A stretch of DNA of 64,000 bases, taken from contig JASUTR010000246.1 of NCBI GenBank assembly GCA_035048495.1, forward strand, positions 1 to 64,000, written 5' to 3'. Under the pieces are notes generated by a model that was not told the DNA's origin, did not search any database, and worked only from the letters and a program-made list of their open reading frames with translations. The translations under genes and the position numbers were made by a program. Within the stretch, counting starts at the first letter, position 1. Each line of letters opens with the position of its first letter. Positions 43,890 to 56,305 of this stretch are shown here, piece after piece. Source of the DNA: Euptelea pleiosperma. Lineage: Eukaryota; Streptophyta; Magnoliopsida; Ranunculales; Eupteleaceae.

Positions 43890-45837
43890 TCTCATCTAGG
43901 AGAAACCCCATTGGGTGTTCAGACAAAATTTAAAATAATGACTGGTGATTTTAAATTAGTAAAAAAACGATTTTGTAAAATGCAATGCTTGGACAAAAAA
44001 CCCATGATTTTTTTAAAATCCTTGTAACCCCACAATCATGTTTTTCTAAGTGTACCGTATGGCCTTATCTCTCCTCTCATTCACCACTTATCCCCCCTCC
44101 TTACATCTCTCTCGCGCTCTCTTACACATACACGCACCCACACATGTTAATTAGATAAGAATTAGATCTCGTTTGTACAAACATCCAAACAATTCTGATA
44201 GAATTCTGACAAGGCTAGTTGGGAACTTACAATTCTGAGTCTGTTGTCTCAGTTGGGAATTTACATTAAAATTCTGATAGAATGTCCTCTAATTTGCCTG
44301 TCATGTTCCACCGTAGCGTATGATAAAATACAGAGGTCCACATTATTATCAAGGTTTATTAGGGTATTTAGGAGCCTCTGATCCATATTATTTTTGTCCA
44401 TTGTCCACATACCAAGAGTTGCTCATCGACCAGATGGACTTTTGATCTATGAAAACACTGAATGGTCCCATAGGGAAGTGGGGCGCGGACAGGCAGATAC
44501 TGACTTTTTAGTATCTAGTATTATCATGTGCTCCCCTCTCCTCTCTTCTCTTCATCTCAGTTCTTTCATTGTTCTTTCTCTAACCCACATTTTATTTAAT
44601 TTACTATAATAAACGTGGTTCCTTGCAGACAAGAGTTATTAATTATTTCCACTCCCTACTATCGATGATTGTTCTGCTCTTGAATCTTCTGGTTGCCAGC
44701 TGCTCTTTAGGTTTAGGTGGTTTTGGGGCCATTTCCAAGAGATGGGACTGCTGCATGTTTCACAACTAGAAATGGCTGGCCCAAAAACAGAGGTCATAAT
44801 TTTCACAGGACAAGGCCATGGAATGATTGAAACACAAAAACATATGCCTAATGAGAAAAACCACCTAAACCTAGCGAGCAGTTATTCTGTAACCTAGTTG
44901 CCACAGACCCTGGATGATTGAAGTATTTATGTTGTGTTTCGGAAGCTTGATATTTTTATCTGTCCTTTTGCAGGAAGAGTTAAGCAGAGACGTTATATAT
45001 ATATATATATATATCCTCCTGTGTAGGCGTTTGGCGGCTATTACTCAACAATGGTAGAAAGCATGCACACAAAATTTTCCAACACCTCTCTCGTACCTGA
45101 ATAAATTGGGGATCTTCCTTTTTCTATCTTTTTTGTTCCCCAGTTTTTGGGATAGAATATTAGCACTTAGCAGCAAATCGGATTCCTGATGTAGCCCAGC
45201 TTCCTAATTTTTATTTCAGCAGCCTCTTTTTTGCCTTTAGAATCTCTCAAAAAAAAAGTTATTTACATGTGTGCTCGTCATCTCTACCTTTATGGTGTGT
45301 ATTAGTTGATTGCTCGAGTTCACCAGTATAAATCATCTAATGTGGATGATTGAACTGGAAGCCAGGCCCATCAGAGGTGACCCACTGATTCAACCTTTTG
45401 ATTGCTGAGTTGCTGTACATGTTTAAATGGACCGAGAAATGTGTTCCAAGAGTAGGAGTAACGCACCATCCAAAATGAGATTGAAGTCCGATCTCAATGA
45501 CAACAAAACTCTTTTTAGTTTTGTAATCAGCTAAATTTATTAACGGAACAAAGCAGAAACAAGCTAAAAAACAGCTCAACCACTGGTAAGAGTTTTTAGC
45601 CCCTCTGGGCTATAGTTTGACCAAAATGGTTTTCAGTTCTTCAACCTGGGACAAGAAAAGAGGAAATAGCCAATATGAGTCAAGTATGTTTCTAGAAACC
45701 CCTTGCTTCTGAAAACTCGGACACCTTAATTTGTACTAAAGGTTTATAAGGACCTTTTTGTCATTAAAAGTAGTTGAAGTGATCATTTATTATTTATCTA
45801 TAGAGGAGCCAATATGGTAGTGTGAAATTGGAAAAAG
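43890..45837. other. Intergenic, with a small inverted-repeat element and a TA microsatellite
   Basis: 44698-44727 (AGCTGCTCTTTAGGTTTAGG) and 44855-44883 form an inverted pair around about 130 bases, a likely foldback element. A (TA)n run lies at about 44994-45015. No gene recognised on either strand. Confidence 0.4.
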
Positions 45838-46220
45838 ATGTAACAAGGTATGCCTGAAACTTTTTCAAATGCGGAAGCATGATTTTTGTTACTCGCCACT
45901 GTCATCTGGGCCCACTGACTGCATGGATGTTTATCCCACCCCTTGGTGGTTATACACACCAAAAATCACCCTGCTCGGTCTTCTATAACCATTTGATTTA
46001 GCAGTTCTTAGTACTTTTTAAGGTGTCTTGTTGAATGCAACCATGTTTTTTGGTACTCAAACAAATGGAGCAGACTCATCAAACAAGCTGATTTTTGGTG
46101 TGAACGTCTACTAAGGGGTGGGCTAAACATCCATGCAGTCAGTGGGCCTAGATGGCACCGGTTACTACCAAACATGTCACTTCCGCAATTAAAAAGATCT
46201 CAAGTATACCTTGTTACATC
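45838..46220. mobile_element. 383-bp inverted-repeat element (same dispersed family)
   Basis: Ends GATGTAACAAGGTAT and its complement ATACCTTGTTACATC. The arms stay recognisably complementary for about 150 bases, including GGCCCACTGACTGCATGGATG, CACCCCTTGGTGG and ACACCAAAAATCA. The centre is short. Inner arm words match the family at 17.6, 20.9 and 34.1 kb, making this the cleanest copy. No target duplication was recognised. Confidence 0.75.
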
Positions 46221-46699
46221 ACCTCGACCCTATGAAAATTTCTCTTAAATTTTCAATTCAACATATGCTTAAATTGAAGTAAAACAAGAAATAACTTCTT
46301 GAGAAGTCAGAAGTCAAAATATTTAGATTTTATTTGTAGTCATTTTTAATAATTAAGTCAAGAAGTAACTATTTTTTTGTTCCCAAACACCCCTTAAACA
46401 ATGTCTCAGTTTTTTTTTTTTTTTGATTAGTCGAAAATATATTGATAGAAAAAAAGAGATCTCGAATACAAAAAAGATAACAAAGTTAGTACAATAATTA
46501 ATCTAATCTAAAGACCATATCGTCAAAAAACGTCCCTCTCATTTCTTGTGATATGCTACCCCAACTGAAGATTAATGTCTAAATATTGATGATAACATCT
46601 TGGAGTAATATTTCTTTTGTAAGGAATATTTTCATATTCAATTTGGCAAATATTCTGTTTGACATAAAAACATTCGTGTAACTGTTCCTACGAGCACCA

Positions 46700-48225
46700 G
46701 TATAGTGTGGAGATGTCGTGGTATGCATATTTCGTCGACTACTTAAAGACTAGAAGACAGATCCAGCAAGAATCAGACGGTTGACGACAGGAGTCATTTG
46801 AGTAATTGCCCATTTATCGGTTATAAATCGTGCATGCTCGATTAGGAAGGTAAGTGACTTAGTGGCCATAGGAATATATTTAAAATGAATAAAATATAAT
46901 GGTCAAACCTAGTCATTGGACCGACTCGAGTCTGAGTTAAAGATATTGACTTATGGGAGAGTTCGATCGATTGGAACATGTCCAATTGATTGGACATAAG
47001 CTATGAGGTAGAACAATTTATAAGCCCAATCGATTGGAGACTTTGTAAAATCGATTGGAGTATGTGAGGCAGAACATGTTCAAAACCAAATCGATTGGAG
47101 ACTCTGTGAAATCGATTGGAGCCTTCGGGACAGAAACTTATTTGAGGCCAATCGATTGGAGACCTCTGTGTAATCGATTGGAGCCTACGGAACATGAAAT
47201 TTATTGAGGCCAATCGATTGAACACTTATACCCAATCGATTGGGCTATACACTTATACCCAATCGATTAGACATAGCCCAATCGATTGGACCCAGAGTAC
47301 AATCGATTGGACTTAGCATGAAATCAGTCTTCTCATATCCGAAATTCTTGGTTCCACTCTCCCACGTTCTACACGACTCAGGGTCACGAATTCTATAAAT
47401 ACAACCCTTCTATACTTTCTCTAAATACACACAGAGACACAGAGTGACTCAATCTTTCAAGAGAAAGAAGAAAATGTTTATTTATTAGAGTGTCTATTTG
47501 AAGAGCAATAAGCTTATTTCTCATTCACATCTTGTAAGCTTGTTCATCTTCTTGATCAAAGCCAAGTGCTTGATCCATTCCTCAGCTTAGATCTTCTACT
47601 TATACATTCGACCTAGTAGCCTGAGTGTACCAGTGTGACTAAACACCTTTTGAGCAACCTAGGGTTCAGGGTGTACTGAATCCTTCACCTTCTGCAAAGG
47701 TGGGAGTGTTGAGAATTAAGATCAGAGCAGCCAATCGACGGTAGGTTTGGGGTGTACCAAACTGAACAAGCGGACAAAGCTTCTTGGCTGGAAGGGCGCG
47801 TGTGGATTCGTAGCGTTAATTTAGAGGACGTGGACGCATCGACAGTAGGCCTTGGCTAAGGTTGGAAGCTGTATTTGCAACGGTGCTGCGTATGTAACCT
47901 TTGTTTCGTTTAACTTTTCAGTTAGTGATAATTTCCATCTGGACGTGGTCCCGTGGTTTTTTCCTTGGCTAAGGTTTTCACGTAAAAATATCTTGTCTTG
48001 TGTGATTGTTTATTTGTATTCCGCTATCTATCTTGATTAGACCAAACGATGAAAAGAAAATATACCACGGAGGTATATTCGATTTGAGTCGGTTGTGATA
48101 ATATTTTATCAAACAACTAAGGCATGCGATTTTGTTCCCCTACCATAGACCAGTAAAACTGTGTATGTATATTTAAATTTTAAATACCTAATCAACCCTC
48201 CCCCCCCCCCTTTCTAGGTATATTG
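46700..48225 (+). mobile_element. LTR-like block (probable copia solo LTR) nested in the LINE
   Basis: Between LINE coding end and LINE tail. Has a TATA box (CTATAAATAC, about 47392), a leader with CTTGTAAGCTTG, and ends near a CAACCCTCCCCCC...TTTCTAGG stretch. Many plant copia LTRs carry a run of C like this close to the 3' end. Upstream part is the ATCGATT repeat array. I could not find clean TG/CA ends. GTATA occurs at both approximate edges, but that may be chance. Confidence 0.4.
46960..47312. repeat. Array of CCAATCGATTGG palindromes
   Basis: Twelve ATCGATT cores (46965 to 47302) plus one AATTGATT variant, mostly as CCAATCGATTGGA, with alternating spacings of about 20 and 40 bases. Longer units with GAGACTxTGTxAAATCGATT repeat at about 60 bases. 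Lies upstream of the TATA box of the LTR-like block. Confidence 0.85.
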
Positions 48226-48227
48226 GA

Positions 48228-49600
48228 TTAAAGAGAATGGACCGGTGTTATTTCATCATTGCCTAGGAATATTCTTATGTTCCTTTCCAGCCATACTCCC
48301 CAAGTAATTGCTAGTGGTAACAATCTCCATATCACTTTTCCCCTAGTTGATGTGGGCGTATGAGGCCAACTCTCAATGACTTCTCCTCGTGTTGCTGAAA
48401 AAACCCAACATAAGTTCATGTGGCCAATGAAAAGTGACCAAATCTGTCGAACAAACTCACAATGAACAAAGATATGGTTAGTACTTTCTCCATTAGCCTT
48501 ACACAAGACACAGTAATCCACTATCACCCATTTTCTAGTGATCAAATTTTCAACAGTAAGAATCTTGTTAAGGGTTGCGGCCCAAGTAAAGAAACGAATT
48601 TTCAAATGTGCCTTGGATTTCCAAATCAAGGAGTACAAAATGATGCTCAATGTGAGTAGATGGTGGTGATGCTGGGGTTGATAGAATTTTGTAAAAAGAG
48701 TGAACGAAAAATAGGCCTGATTTAGTATGGTTCCGAACCAAGGTATCCTCCTCATTGTTGTTAACAATGTATAGTTTCAAGCACTCTAGCAACACCTCAA
48801 TCTGTTGTTTTTCCCACTTGAAGGGGTTTCTTCTAAGATCTAAATCCTATTTGGATTCTCCTGAAAGACCAGTCCAAAAACGATCAACCGATTATCCTTT
48901 GTGTCGTGATAGTAAGTACACTCTATGAAAGGTCTCCTTAAGACAGATGTCCCTGACCCAAGTGTCTTCCCAGAACTTGATCATTGTCCCATCCCCTAAT
49001 GATACTTTGGACCCCCTAGAACCTTTGCTTTTGTTTTCATGATTCCCTTCCACACCCCACAACCGTAAGGTGTTCTAGGTGATTTAGAGACCCAGCCCCC
49101 CTCCTCCTCTCCATGTAGACCAACTATCACCTTATGCCACAAGCTGTTTCTCTCCTTGGCAAATCTCCACATCCATTTGCCAAATAAAGCATGATTCATA
49201 ATCCAGATTCTCCTAAGACCTAAGCCTCCCTTCGATCTTGGTAAGCACGCTTGAGCCATTTTACTAGATGGTATCTAAACGAATCCTCTTGATCATGCCA
49301 TAGGAAATTTCTCATGAACTTTTCTAGTTTCTTTGCTACTGACGTGGGGATCGATAGTAGCGATAAGAAGTATATCGGGATGCTAGCCAGTGTACTTTTG
49401 ATGAGTGTTACCTTCCCTCATTTGGATAGGTATTTGCCTTTCCAACTCGCTAGCCTACAGCGAACCTTTCCACAACTGTATCCCATATCAATTTTGCCCT
49501 GGATGGTGCCCCCAAAGGTAGTCCTAGGTAGGATGTGGGTAGAGAAAGTGTAGAACAGCCTAGGATCCTAGCCAATGCCTCCATGTCTTTCATCCCCCTT
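48228..49600 (-). pseudogene. LINE ORF2 C-terminal part: end of reverse transcriptase and zf-RVT domain, broken
   Basis: Minus-strand order: a PTSYLGLPLGAP motif typical of plant LINE reverse transcriptases near 49500, then SKGGLGLRRIWIMNHALFGK and KWMWRFAKERNSLW (49259-48996), then in another frame the zinc-binding RVT segment with IWKSKAHLKIRFFTWAA, CVLCKANGESTNHIFVHC and VWLERN (48767-48228). Several frameshifts and stops. The N-terminal endonuclease and RT catalytic core are absent (5' truncation). Confidence 0.85.
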
Positions 49601-50904
49601 ATGGACGGAATAACATGTAATACCTTGAACTTTCGTTCTAAGGTATTATGGTAAATTCACCAAACTTAAATCTTTTTCAGACTTCTATTATTGTTTTTAT
49701 GGTTTAATATAATGATTGAGTATGTATGTTTAATTTGGTTTCATTCTGACAATTTTGAAAAACCTTCTATTTTTGAAACTTGTTCTTTAGGGCTAAATTC
49801 TTGCTAAAAATAATGAACCATAACTTGCAGTGGACTTTTTCTTTCTCCAGCTAACTTTATAGAACTTATATAAAAAAATTATTTTGTGGGCCCGAGACAC
49901 CAAAAATATTCCTATTTTATCCTTACCAATTTACCTGTGAAATTTAAAATATTTTCTAAGACATGAAAACTCTAGTCGAAGATTTTGGGAGATTTTGACA
50001 AAATAGTATTTTCGTAATATTTTAAACTTTCCTACCATTCTTATTTTTTTTTAAATAATATTTTATTTATTTAATAGTATGGGACCCGGAATCACTTTTT
50101 AGATCATTCCAATGTCATCTTCACACTTTTTTGAGGTTTTGAACTTTTTTATGATTTTTGTGTATTTAAACTATTTTATGTGATTTACGTGTGTGTGACA
50201 TGTGTCAATACCTTATTATATGAACTTTTAAATTATATAATATAGTTTAATTGAATTAATGAATGATTGTTTTTGTTATGATTATTGGGAGCGCCTGTAT
50301 AGCCAATCTAGAGACCTTTTGGGCTTAAGAATGTTCTTAAATAAAGCCTAGTTGATATATATGAGCCTTCGGCTATTTCTAACCTATTAGTAATGTAACA
50401 TATAAGTTTTTGAGGGTTGAAAAAGTCATCTCTTTGATAGTTATGAATTCCATTAAAATAGAAACCCTAATCCTTCCCTAAACCTATTTATGAAAACTTT
50501 AAAGCTTTAGAAGCTTTCACAAACCCAAACTCTATTAAAGAATAGAGAAATCTCCATTAAACCTTCATCCGGGCACCGATCACACTCGAACAAGAAGGGA
50601 GAATTGACGGGGACTCCGAATAGAAGAACATACTCCAAGGAGATGACGATCCGACGATTTTTAAATTTGAAAAAACTTTCAATTTTCATTAAAGTTCAAG
50701 AAACTTTAAGGTAAGTGTGCTTGATCCATCATATGCTTATTCTTATTCAAGTTATTGTTTTTCATTCATTATATAATGGTTGATCTTAACTATAAATTAA
50801 TTTAGGCATGATTTAGTATATTTTTCTTGAGTTGATCATTGTTTGGTACCACCATAATGGGTTTGGCCATGACTTATTTAGTACCTATAATAGATAGACA
50901 TGTT

Positions 50905-52420
50905 CCTTATAATTTTTGTATTATTTTTAAGAGTTAAATATTTTTTTAATTATTTTTTCTACAACCCTCTATGAATCTATTTTTCAAAACAGTTGAGTTT
51001 GTATTTTTATGATTTATATTTATTTATTTATGATTTTTTTTAATCTGCTGTCCTTTTTTTTACAACCCAGAATTTTATATTCTATATGGTCTATTTAATT
51101 AAAGATTTTGATCTATATTTTAAACCTGAATATTTTTATAATTAATTTTTATAGATACCTTTATTAATCTATTTTCTAAATCTATTGAGTTTATATTTTT
51201 TAGATTTTTATTTATTAAGATATGATTTTTCAAAGGTAATATACTTTTTTATAAAACCCAGAATTTTAAATTTTACACTGTCCAATTCACTTGGGATTTT
51301 GATCTATATTTTTAATATAAATATTTTTTTAATTATTTTTCATAGATATCTCTATCAATCTAGTTTCTATAACCTTTGAGTTTGTATTTTTCTGATTTAT
51401 ATTGATTAAGTTATGATTTTTCAAACGTGCTGGATTTTTCTATAAAATCCAGAATTCTAGATTTTATACGGTCCACTTCACTTGGGATTTCGATCTATAT
51501 TTTTAACTTAAATATTTTTTTAATTATTTTTCATAGATACATCTATCAATCTAGATTTTAGAACCTTTGAGTTTATATTTTTTTGATTTGTATTGATTAA
51601 GTTATAATTTTTCAAACGTGCTTGACTTTTTTATAAAACCCATAATTTCAAATTTTGTACGGTCCATTTCAGTTGGGATTTCGATCTATATTGTTAACCT
51701 AAATAATTTTATAATTATTTTTTATAGATAGGTCTATCAATCTAGTTTCTAGAACCTTTGAGTTTGTATTTTTCAGATTTGTATTGATTAAGTTATGATT
51801 TTTCAAATGTGCTAGACTTTTCTATAAAACCCAGAATTCCAAATTCTATCCGGCCCACTTCATTAAGGATTTCGACCTATATTTTGAATCTGAATATTTT
51901 TCTATTCTTTTTTCTAAATACCTCTGTAAATCTAGTTTGTATATCCTTTGAGTTTGTATTTTTTTTATTTGTATTGATTAAGTTATGATTTAAATAATAT
52001 GCTAGACTTTTCTGCAAGACCCAGAATTTCAGATTCTGTACAGTCCAATTGGTTAAGGATTTACACATATATTTTGAAATTAAATATTTTTCTATTTATT
52101 TTTTTCCATAAGTCTATGTAGATCTATTTTTCAGATCCATTGATTTTATATTTTTAGGATATATATTTATTTAGTTATAATTTTTCTAATTACTGATATT
52201 TTTTTAAAACCCAGAATTTCAAATTTTGTGTATGCTACTTCTTTAAGAATTTCGACTTCAATTTTAGAAATAAATATTTTTGAATTTATTTTTCATAGAA
52301 ACCTTAGTAAATATAGTCTTCAAATTCATTGAGTTCGTATTTTTTTAATTTATATTTATTTAGTTATGATTTTTACAAAGAAACACATTTTCTGTAAAAA
52401 AAAACCTATTTCTTAGATTT
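50905..52420. repeat. ~190-bp tandem array, eight copies, inside the solo LTR
   Basis: GAGTTTGTATTTTT-like words recur near 50994, 51187, 51378, 51568, 51760, 51950, 52142 and 52333. Each is followed by a GATTTxTATT...ATGATTTTT, ACCCAGAATTT, and TTCGATCTATATTTT pattern. Diverged by several to many changes per copy. Very A+T-rich. Confidence 0.85.
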
Positions 52421-52504
52421 TAGACAATTAATGGCCTTGGGAACCCTTAGTGGTTCGCTCATGATTATTGAATATTAAAGGGTTTAGCCTTGTTGTTTTA
52501 CTTA

Positions 52505-52640
52505 GACTTGTATGCATGGGGATCTCACTCATGTGTCTTGGATCTCTCATAGGGTTCGGCCAAGTGTCTTGGATCCCTCTTTAGGGTTCGACCTAGTATC
52601 ATGGATCCCTCATAGGGTTCGGCCATGGTGTGTTGGATTG
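52505..52640 (+). repeat. ~42-bp triplicate inside the solo LTR
   Basis: TGGATC(T)CTCATAGGGTTCGGCC-like units occur three times in tandem (about 52535, 52570, 52605). Downstream of the ~190-bp array. Confidence 0.7.
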
Positions 52641-53601
52641 TCTTGTGATTTTCACTTATATTATTCATCCGTGTTGATCGTGACATTCGATGATCGTTAC
52701 ATGTTATTCATGGTTAACCCTAATTCGTTCTCATATTATTACTCTTAATGATCATGTATTCATTTTATATTCTTATTTAAATGTTAAATACATGTGTGCT
52801 TATGTAATGTAAATCTAGTACCATTTTATTGTCATACCATGATCATCACGTCATTTCATATAAGGGATGCATAAGGGAACGGGGTTGAAGTATATTATAT
52901 ACATTTATATTAGTTTTATCAATTAATTAGGGTTTGGTATGCTAGGGTGAAAGGCCCCAGACGTTATTATATCCTGCAGATGGGTCGATGAGACCGCTCC
53001 CAGTGTGGGAAGGAGATGGTGACCCTATGTGGTTATGGGTACTAGTTACATTTGCATCCCGTACTCATTTGCATTCACCCTCATATTCATGTCATCCTTA
53101 TTATATGATTGAGATGCATACCTTGGTTAAAAACTTATATAGTATAACATCATACCATGCACACTGTTGTATTACTGGGCCTCGGCTCACGGTGCTACAC
53201 CGATACCATTTTCAAATTTTGAGGAACCGGGTACGTGATATAATTTTGAGGCGAAAGACTCCGGTGCATTCGAGGAGATCGGCGAGAATTTGGGAGTCGA
53301 TCCCACACTTTAGAAGACTTTATTTTGATTGTTCTAAAACATTACTTATTTATTTTCATGGACATGTAGTCCTTTGATTGGGAGCATGTTCTTATCTTCT
53401 TCTCTTCACATTTAGTTGATTGATTGAATTATTTGAATTATGAATTATTTTAATTATTTATTTTCTACATCTAAACCTTTTTGTTTACGGATCACTAGGA
53501 GACATTCATGGATCACCTCTAGGTTCGGGTACGGGTCGATCTATGGATTTTCGAGTCGTATCTGGGTATCCGAATTCGGGGCGTGACATAACAATGTCTC
53601 A

Positions 53602-53856
53602 AATTTAAAACCTATAATTTTGTATGATCAGTCTTTGTGGTCTTTATTATATTTTCCGTAACTTGTGTTTCCAAATGTCCCCTAATCGAGGACCAATTAG
53701 ACACTTACCTATGGACCGTTGTTTCATTGACCATATGCTAGATCAAGTGCTTTTGGATAAAAAATTGAAAAAATCATTTACTAAATATGCATGTACATAA
53801 ATGACAAAATCATTCAATAAAAAAGTTTGAAGTTCAATACGTGACTATAAAGTGTC
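53602..53856. other. Short intergenic stretch
   Basis: Original target sequence beyond the LINE duplication. Nothing recognised. Confidence 0.5.
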
Positions 53857-54168
53857 TTAGGGCGTGTTTGATTTTCAAGTGGGAAAATTGCATCTTCCTT
53901 TGGAAAACACAATTGTCCATTGTTAGATAGCCATTTTAAATCTGTATAATTTTCCCTACAAATCTATTTAAATCTGGATAATTATTCCTACTAAGCCCGG
54001 AATTCATTTCTCATCTAGATAGGTGAGAATTCATTTCCACCTGAAAGTATACCTTTATTTTTTCACATGATTGGAATATGGGTTCTCAGTTGCAATCAAT
54101 AGCCAGTTAAGGCATTTCCCAGATGCATTTTCTCGGGAAAAGTTTTTGTGCAATCAAACATGCCCTTA
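53857..54168. mobile_element. Tourist-type MITE, 306 bp
   Basis: Ends GGGCGTGTTTGATT (53860) and AATCAAACATGCCC (to 54165), inverted with one mismatch in 14. Flanked by TTA on both sides (53857-53859, 54166-54168), the PIF/Harbinger target. Interior is partly self-complementary (TCAAGTGGGAAAA on the left, TTTTCTCGGGAAAAG on the right). No coding capacity. Confidence 0.88.
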
Positions 54169-54204
54169 ATGTAGAACGACCAGAAAAATAAAAAAAATAG
54201 AGTA

Positions 54205-54885
54205 ACAAAAGATGCAAATTGAAATTTAGGGATCAGAAGCTATTTCTAAAATGAGGTAGTAAGAGATAGCAAACGAACTAAAGCAATAAAATGCAAATTG
54301 GATGTAGAATGAATAAAACAATTGATTGAGTGATTTATTTTTTGTTTACCATACGAATTTTAGTTCGTGTTAAATTTGAGTGATCTATTGAAACTAGCTA
54401 CCATAGAGATTATCGTTTGGATTTTGTAGTGCATGGTCATGAGAGTCAGTGGTGGAGCTAGGAAAGGGACCCCCCCCCCCCCCCCCCCATCAACCTTTGA
54501 AAACTCTTTAAAAAAATACTTCCTAATCTGACATTTTCCTTTAGTTGCCCTCCCTGGTTTTTTCTTTTTTGCAATTTTGCCGCCCCTTAAACGAAATCTT
54601 GGCTCTATCGCTGGGGAGAGGAGTACTTGGATGGGTGATGTAGAGCAAACAGGAAAATCGAAAAGATATAAATTAACAAATTGAAACTTAGGGATACGAA
54701 GCTACTTCTAAAATGAAGTGGTCAGAGATAGCAAACGAACTAAAGCAATCAATTACAAATTGAATGTAGAATGAACAAAACAATTGACTGAGTGATTTAC
54801 ATATTTTTTGTTTACCATTTAAATTTGAGCGACGATCTATTGAGACTAGCTACTATAGAGATTATCATTTGGATTTTGTAGTACG
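54205..54885 (+). repeat. Direct duplication of a ~230-bp block with a C-run between
   Basis: 54205-54436 and about 54665-54885 are diverged copies (AGCAAACGAACTAAAGCAAT, TAGAGATTATC, TTGGATTTTGTAGT). Between them lie a run of 19 C (54470-54488) and unrelated sequence, probably an inserted fragment. No gene. Confidence 0.8.
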
Positions 54886-55380
54886 GGCACTTGTAATGCA
54901 CGGGGGAGAGTAATACTTGGACAGGTGACCTCCTGGGACAGTCTTCAATGTATTTTTTTTGTAAGCTAATGGGATCTGGTGCATTAGTACTAGTATGATC
55001 GCACCCTGGGAAAGTCCTCGTGTTACACCTCACAAAACCAATTTAAGTTGCGAAGCATCACTTGAAAATACCTTATACCTTAAAAAATAAAAAATAATTC
55101 ACAAAATGGCACTTGATTCATGAATTGTTATTCATGTGCTCCTTTTCTTTTTTATGATGTAGCAAAACAATATACAGACTTGGTAATTACCACCCAAACA
55201 GTTTGCTAACTCGAACCATAATACAGAACTAGAATACAGGGCAATGTTAACCAAATAATATGAAAATTAAAACCAGTTCAAGGTTGACAGCTACCCAAAT
55301 AAAAATTAGTCTCAAACTGGGCTCGGTTAGCTCTTGAAAACAGATGTTCTCAAACAATCCCTTATATCGTGGGTGATAAG
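54886..55380. other. Intergenic, no gene found
   Basis: AT-rich flank of element 2. Nothing recognised. Confidence 0.5.
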
Positions 55381-56231
55381 TATGGGTACTATTTTAAGAG
55401 GAATATAAATCATTTATATAATATCCGAGATAACCGAGATGAAGTAGATGTTTATCCAAGATAACCGAGAATAGTTACATCCGAGATTACCGAGGTAAAG
55501 TAGATATTTATCCGAGATGAACGAGAATAGTTATATCCGAGATTATCGAGATGAAATAGATGTTTCTCCGAGATAACCGAGAATAGTTACATCGGGGATT
55601 ATCGAGATAAAGTAGATGTTTATCCGAGATGAACGAGAATAGTTATATCCGAGATTATCGAGATGGAATAGATGTTTATCCGAGTTAAACGAGAGTAGTA
55701 TATCCGAGTTATTCGATATGACTGAAGTGAATAAGATATACAGTGCTAGAAAGATTCGATCACTCCGAGAACATGGATAACACCGAGCTAATAGACTTCA
55801 CTTGAATAACAGATAAACCATATTCGTCAGTAAGGGTATGGACTGTAACACGTCATGCAAAGAATAAAAGATCTCTAACCGACCAAAATAGATATTTCAA
55901 GCATGAGCATCTTGACATGTCAGGATGAGACTATCCTATAAATATGATACCGGATCAACTCAAAAAGGTACGCAAAAACACAAAACAAAACCTGGAAACA
56001 CTTAAAAAATAAACTGATTTAATCTTTGGAGTCTCTTAAGGTGGAATCCCACTGGTAGAGTTCTTTTTCAGGTATTCACTCTCGTCAGATGTCTTCGGTC
56101 TACTTGTCCGCTCTGCACCGACTTCACCGAAATAACCAACAAGGAGCAAAACTACTTTTCATACCAGCAAGACATACTTCATCAACAAGATCACATCAGA
56201 CTTAGTAGAGTTGTGGGATTTTTTTCCCACA
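55381..56231 (+). repeat. 5' LTR of element 2
   Basis: 851 bp. Begins TATGGGTACTATTTTA (the other LTR has TGTGGGTAC, so the terminal TG has mutated) and ends CCCACA. About five tandem units of 57 bp, each with TATCCGAGATAACCGAGA and GAAGTAGATGTTT-like parts (about 55420-55700). Around 15 CCGAG words. Confidence 0.9.
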
Positions 56232-56233
56232 TC

Positions 56234-56253
56234 TTTGGCGCCGTCTGTGGGAA
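56234..56253 (+). other. Primer-binding site of element 2
   Basis: TTTGGCGCCGTCTGTGGGAA starting three bases after the 5' LTR. Nearly identical to the site of element 1, including the spacing. Confidence 0.8.
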
Positions 56254-56305
56254 GACGATTTATACTTAAGGTCGACGTGCTCTTCAAAGATAAGTTTAGA
56301 TTACC

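Larger units (their letters stand above)
46410..49610 (-). mobile_element. 5'-truncated L1-type LINE, interrupted by an LTR-like block
   Basis: Minus-strand LINE whose A-tail is the T-run 46410-46424. A 12-base direct repeat AACAATGTCTCA lies at 46397-46408 and again at 53590-53601, beyond the solo LTR that later landed on the 5' junction. Removing that LTR puts the second copy right at the LINE's 5' end. A poly(A) tail plus a 12-base duplication is the mark of target-primed insertion. Coding remains are in 48228-49600. About 1.5 kb of LTR-like sequence sits between coding end and tail. Confidence 0.8.
49616..53588. mobile_element. Solo LTR of 3973 bp, probable Ty3/gypsy (Tekay/Del-type)
   Basis: Starts TGTAATACC at 49616 and ends GGGGCGTGACA at 53588, flanked by a perfect 5-bp duplication TAACA (49611-49615, 53589-53593). 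No gag or pol between, so it is a single LTR left by recombination. The large size and the TGTAAxACC...CGGGGCGTGACA ends fit plant Tekay/Del elements (family call is inference). It contains a tandem array and short repeats. The frames inside are not genes. Confidence 0.9.

Noticed and set aside
46693..48225. GTATA at both edges as a target duplication of the LTR-like block
   Set aside because: Five-base matches within about 30 bases on each side are easily chance, and the implied ends are not TG/CA.
52512..53377. Open frames inside the solo LTR
   Set aside because: Within a TG...CA solo LTR with target duplication. The first covers the 42-bp triplicate. No domain.
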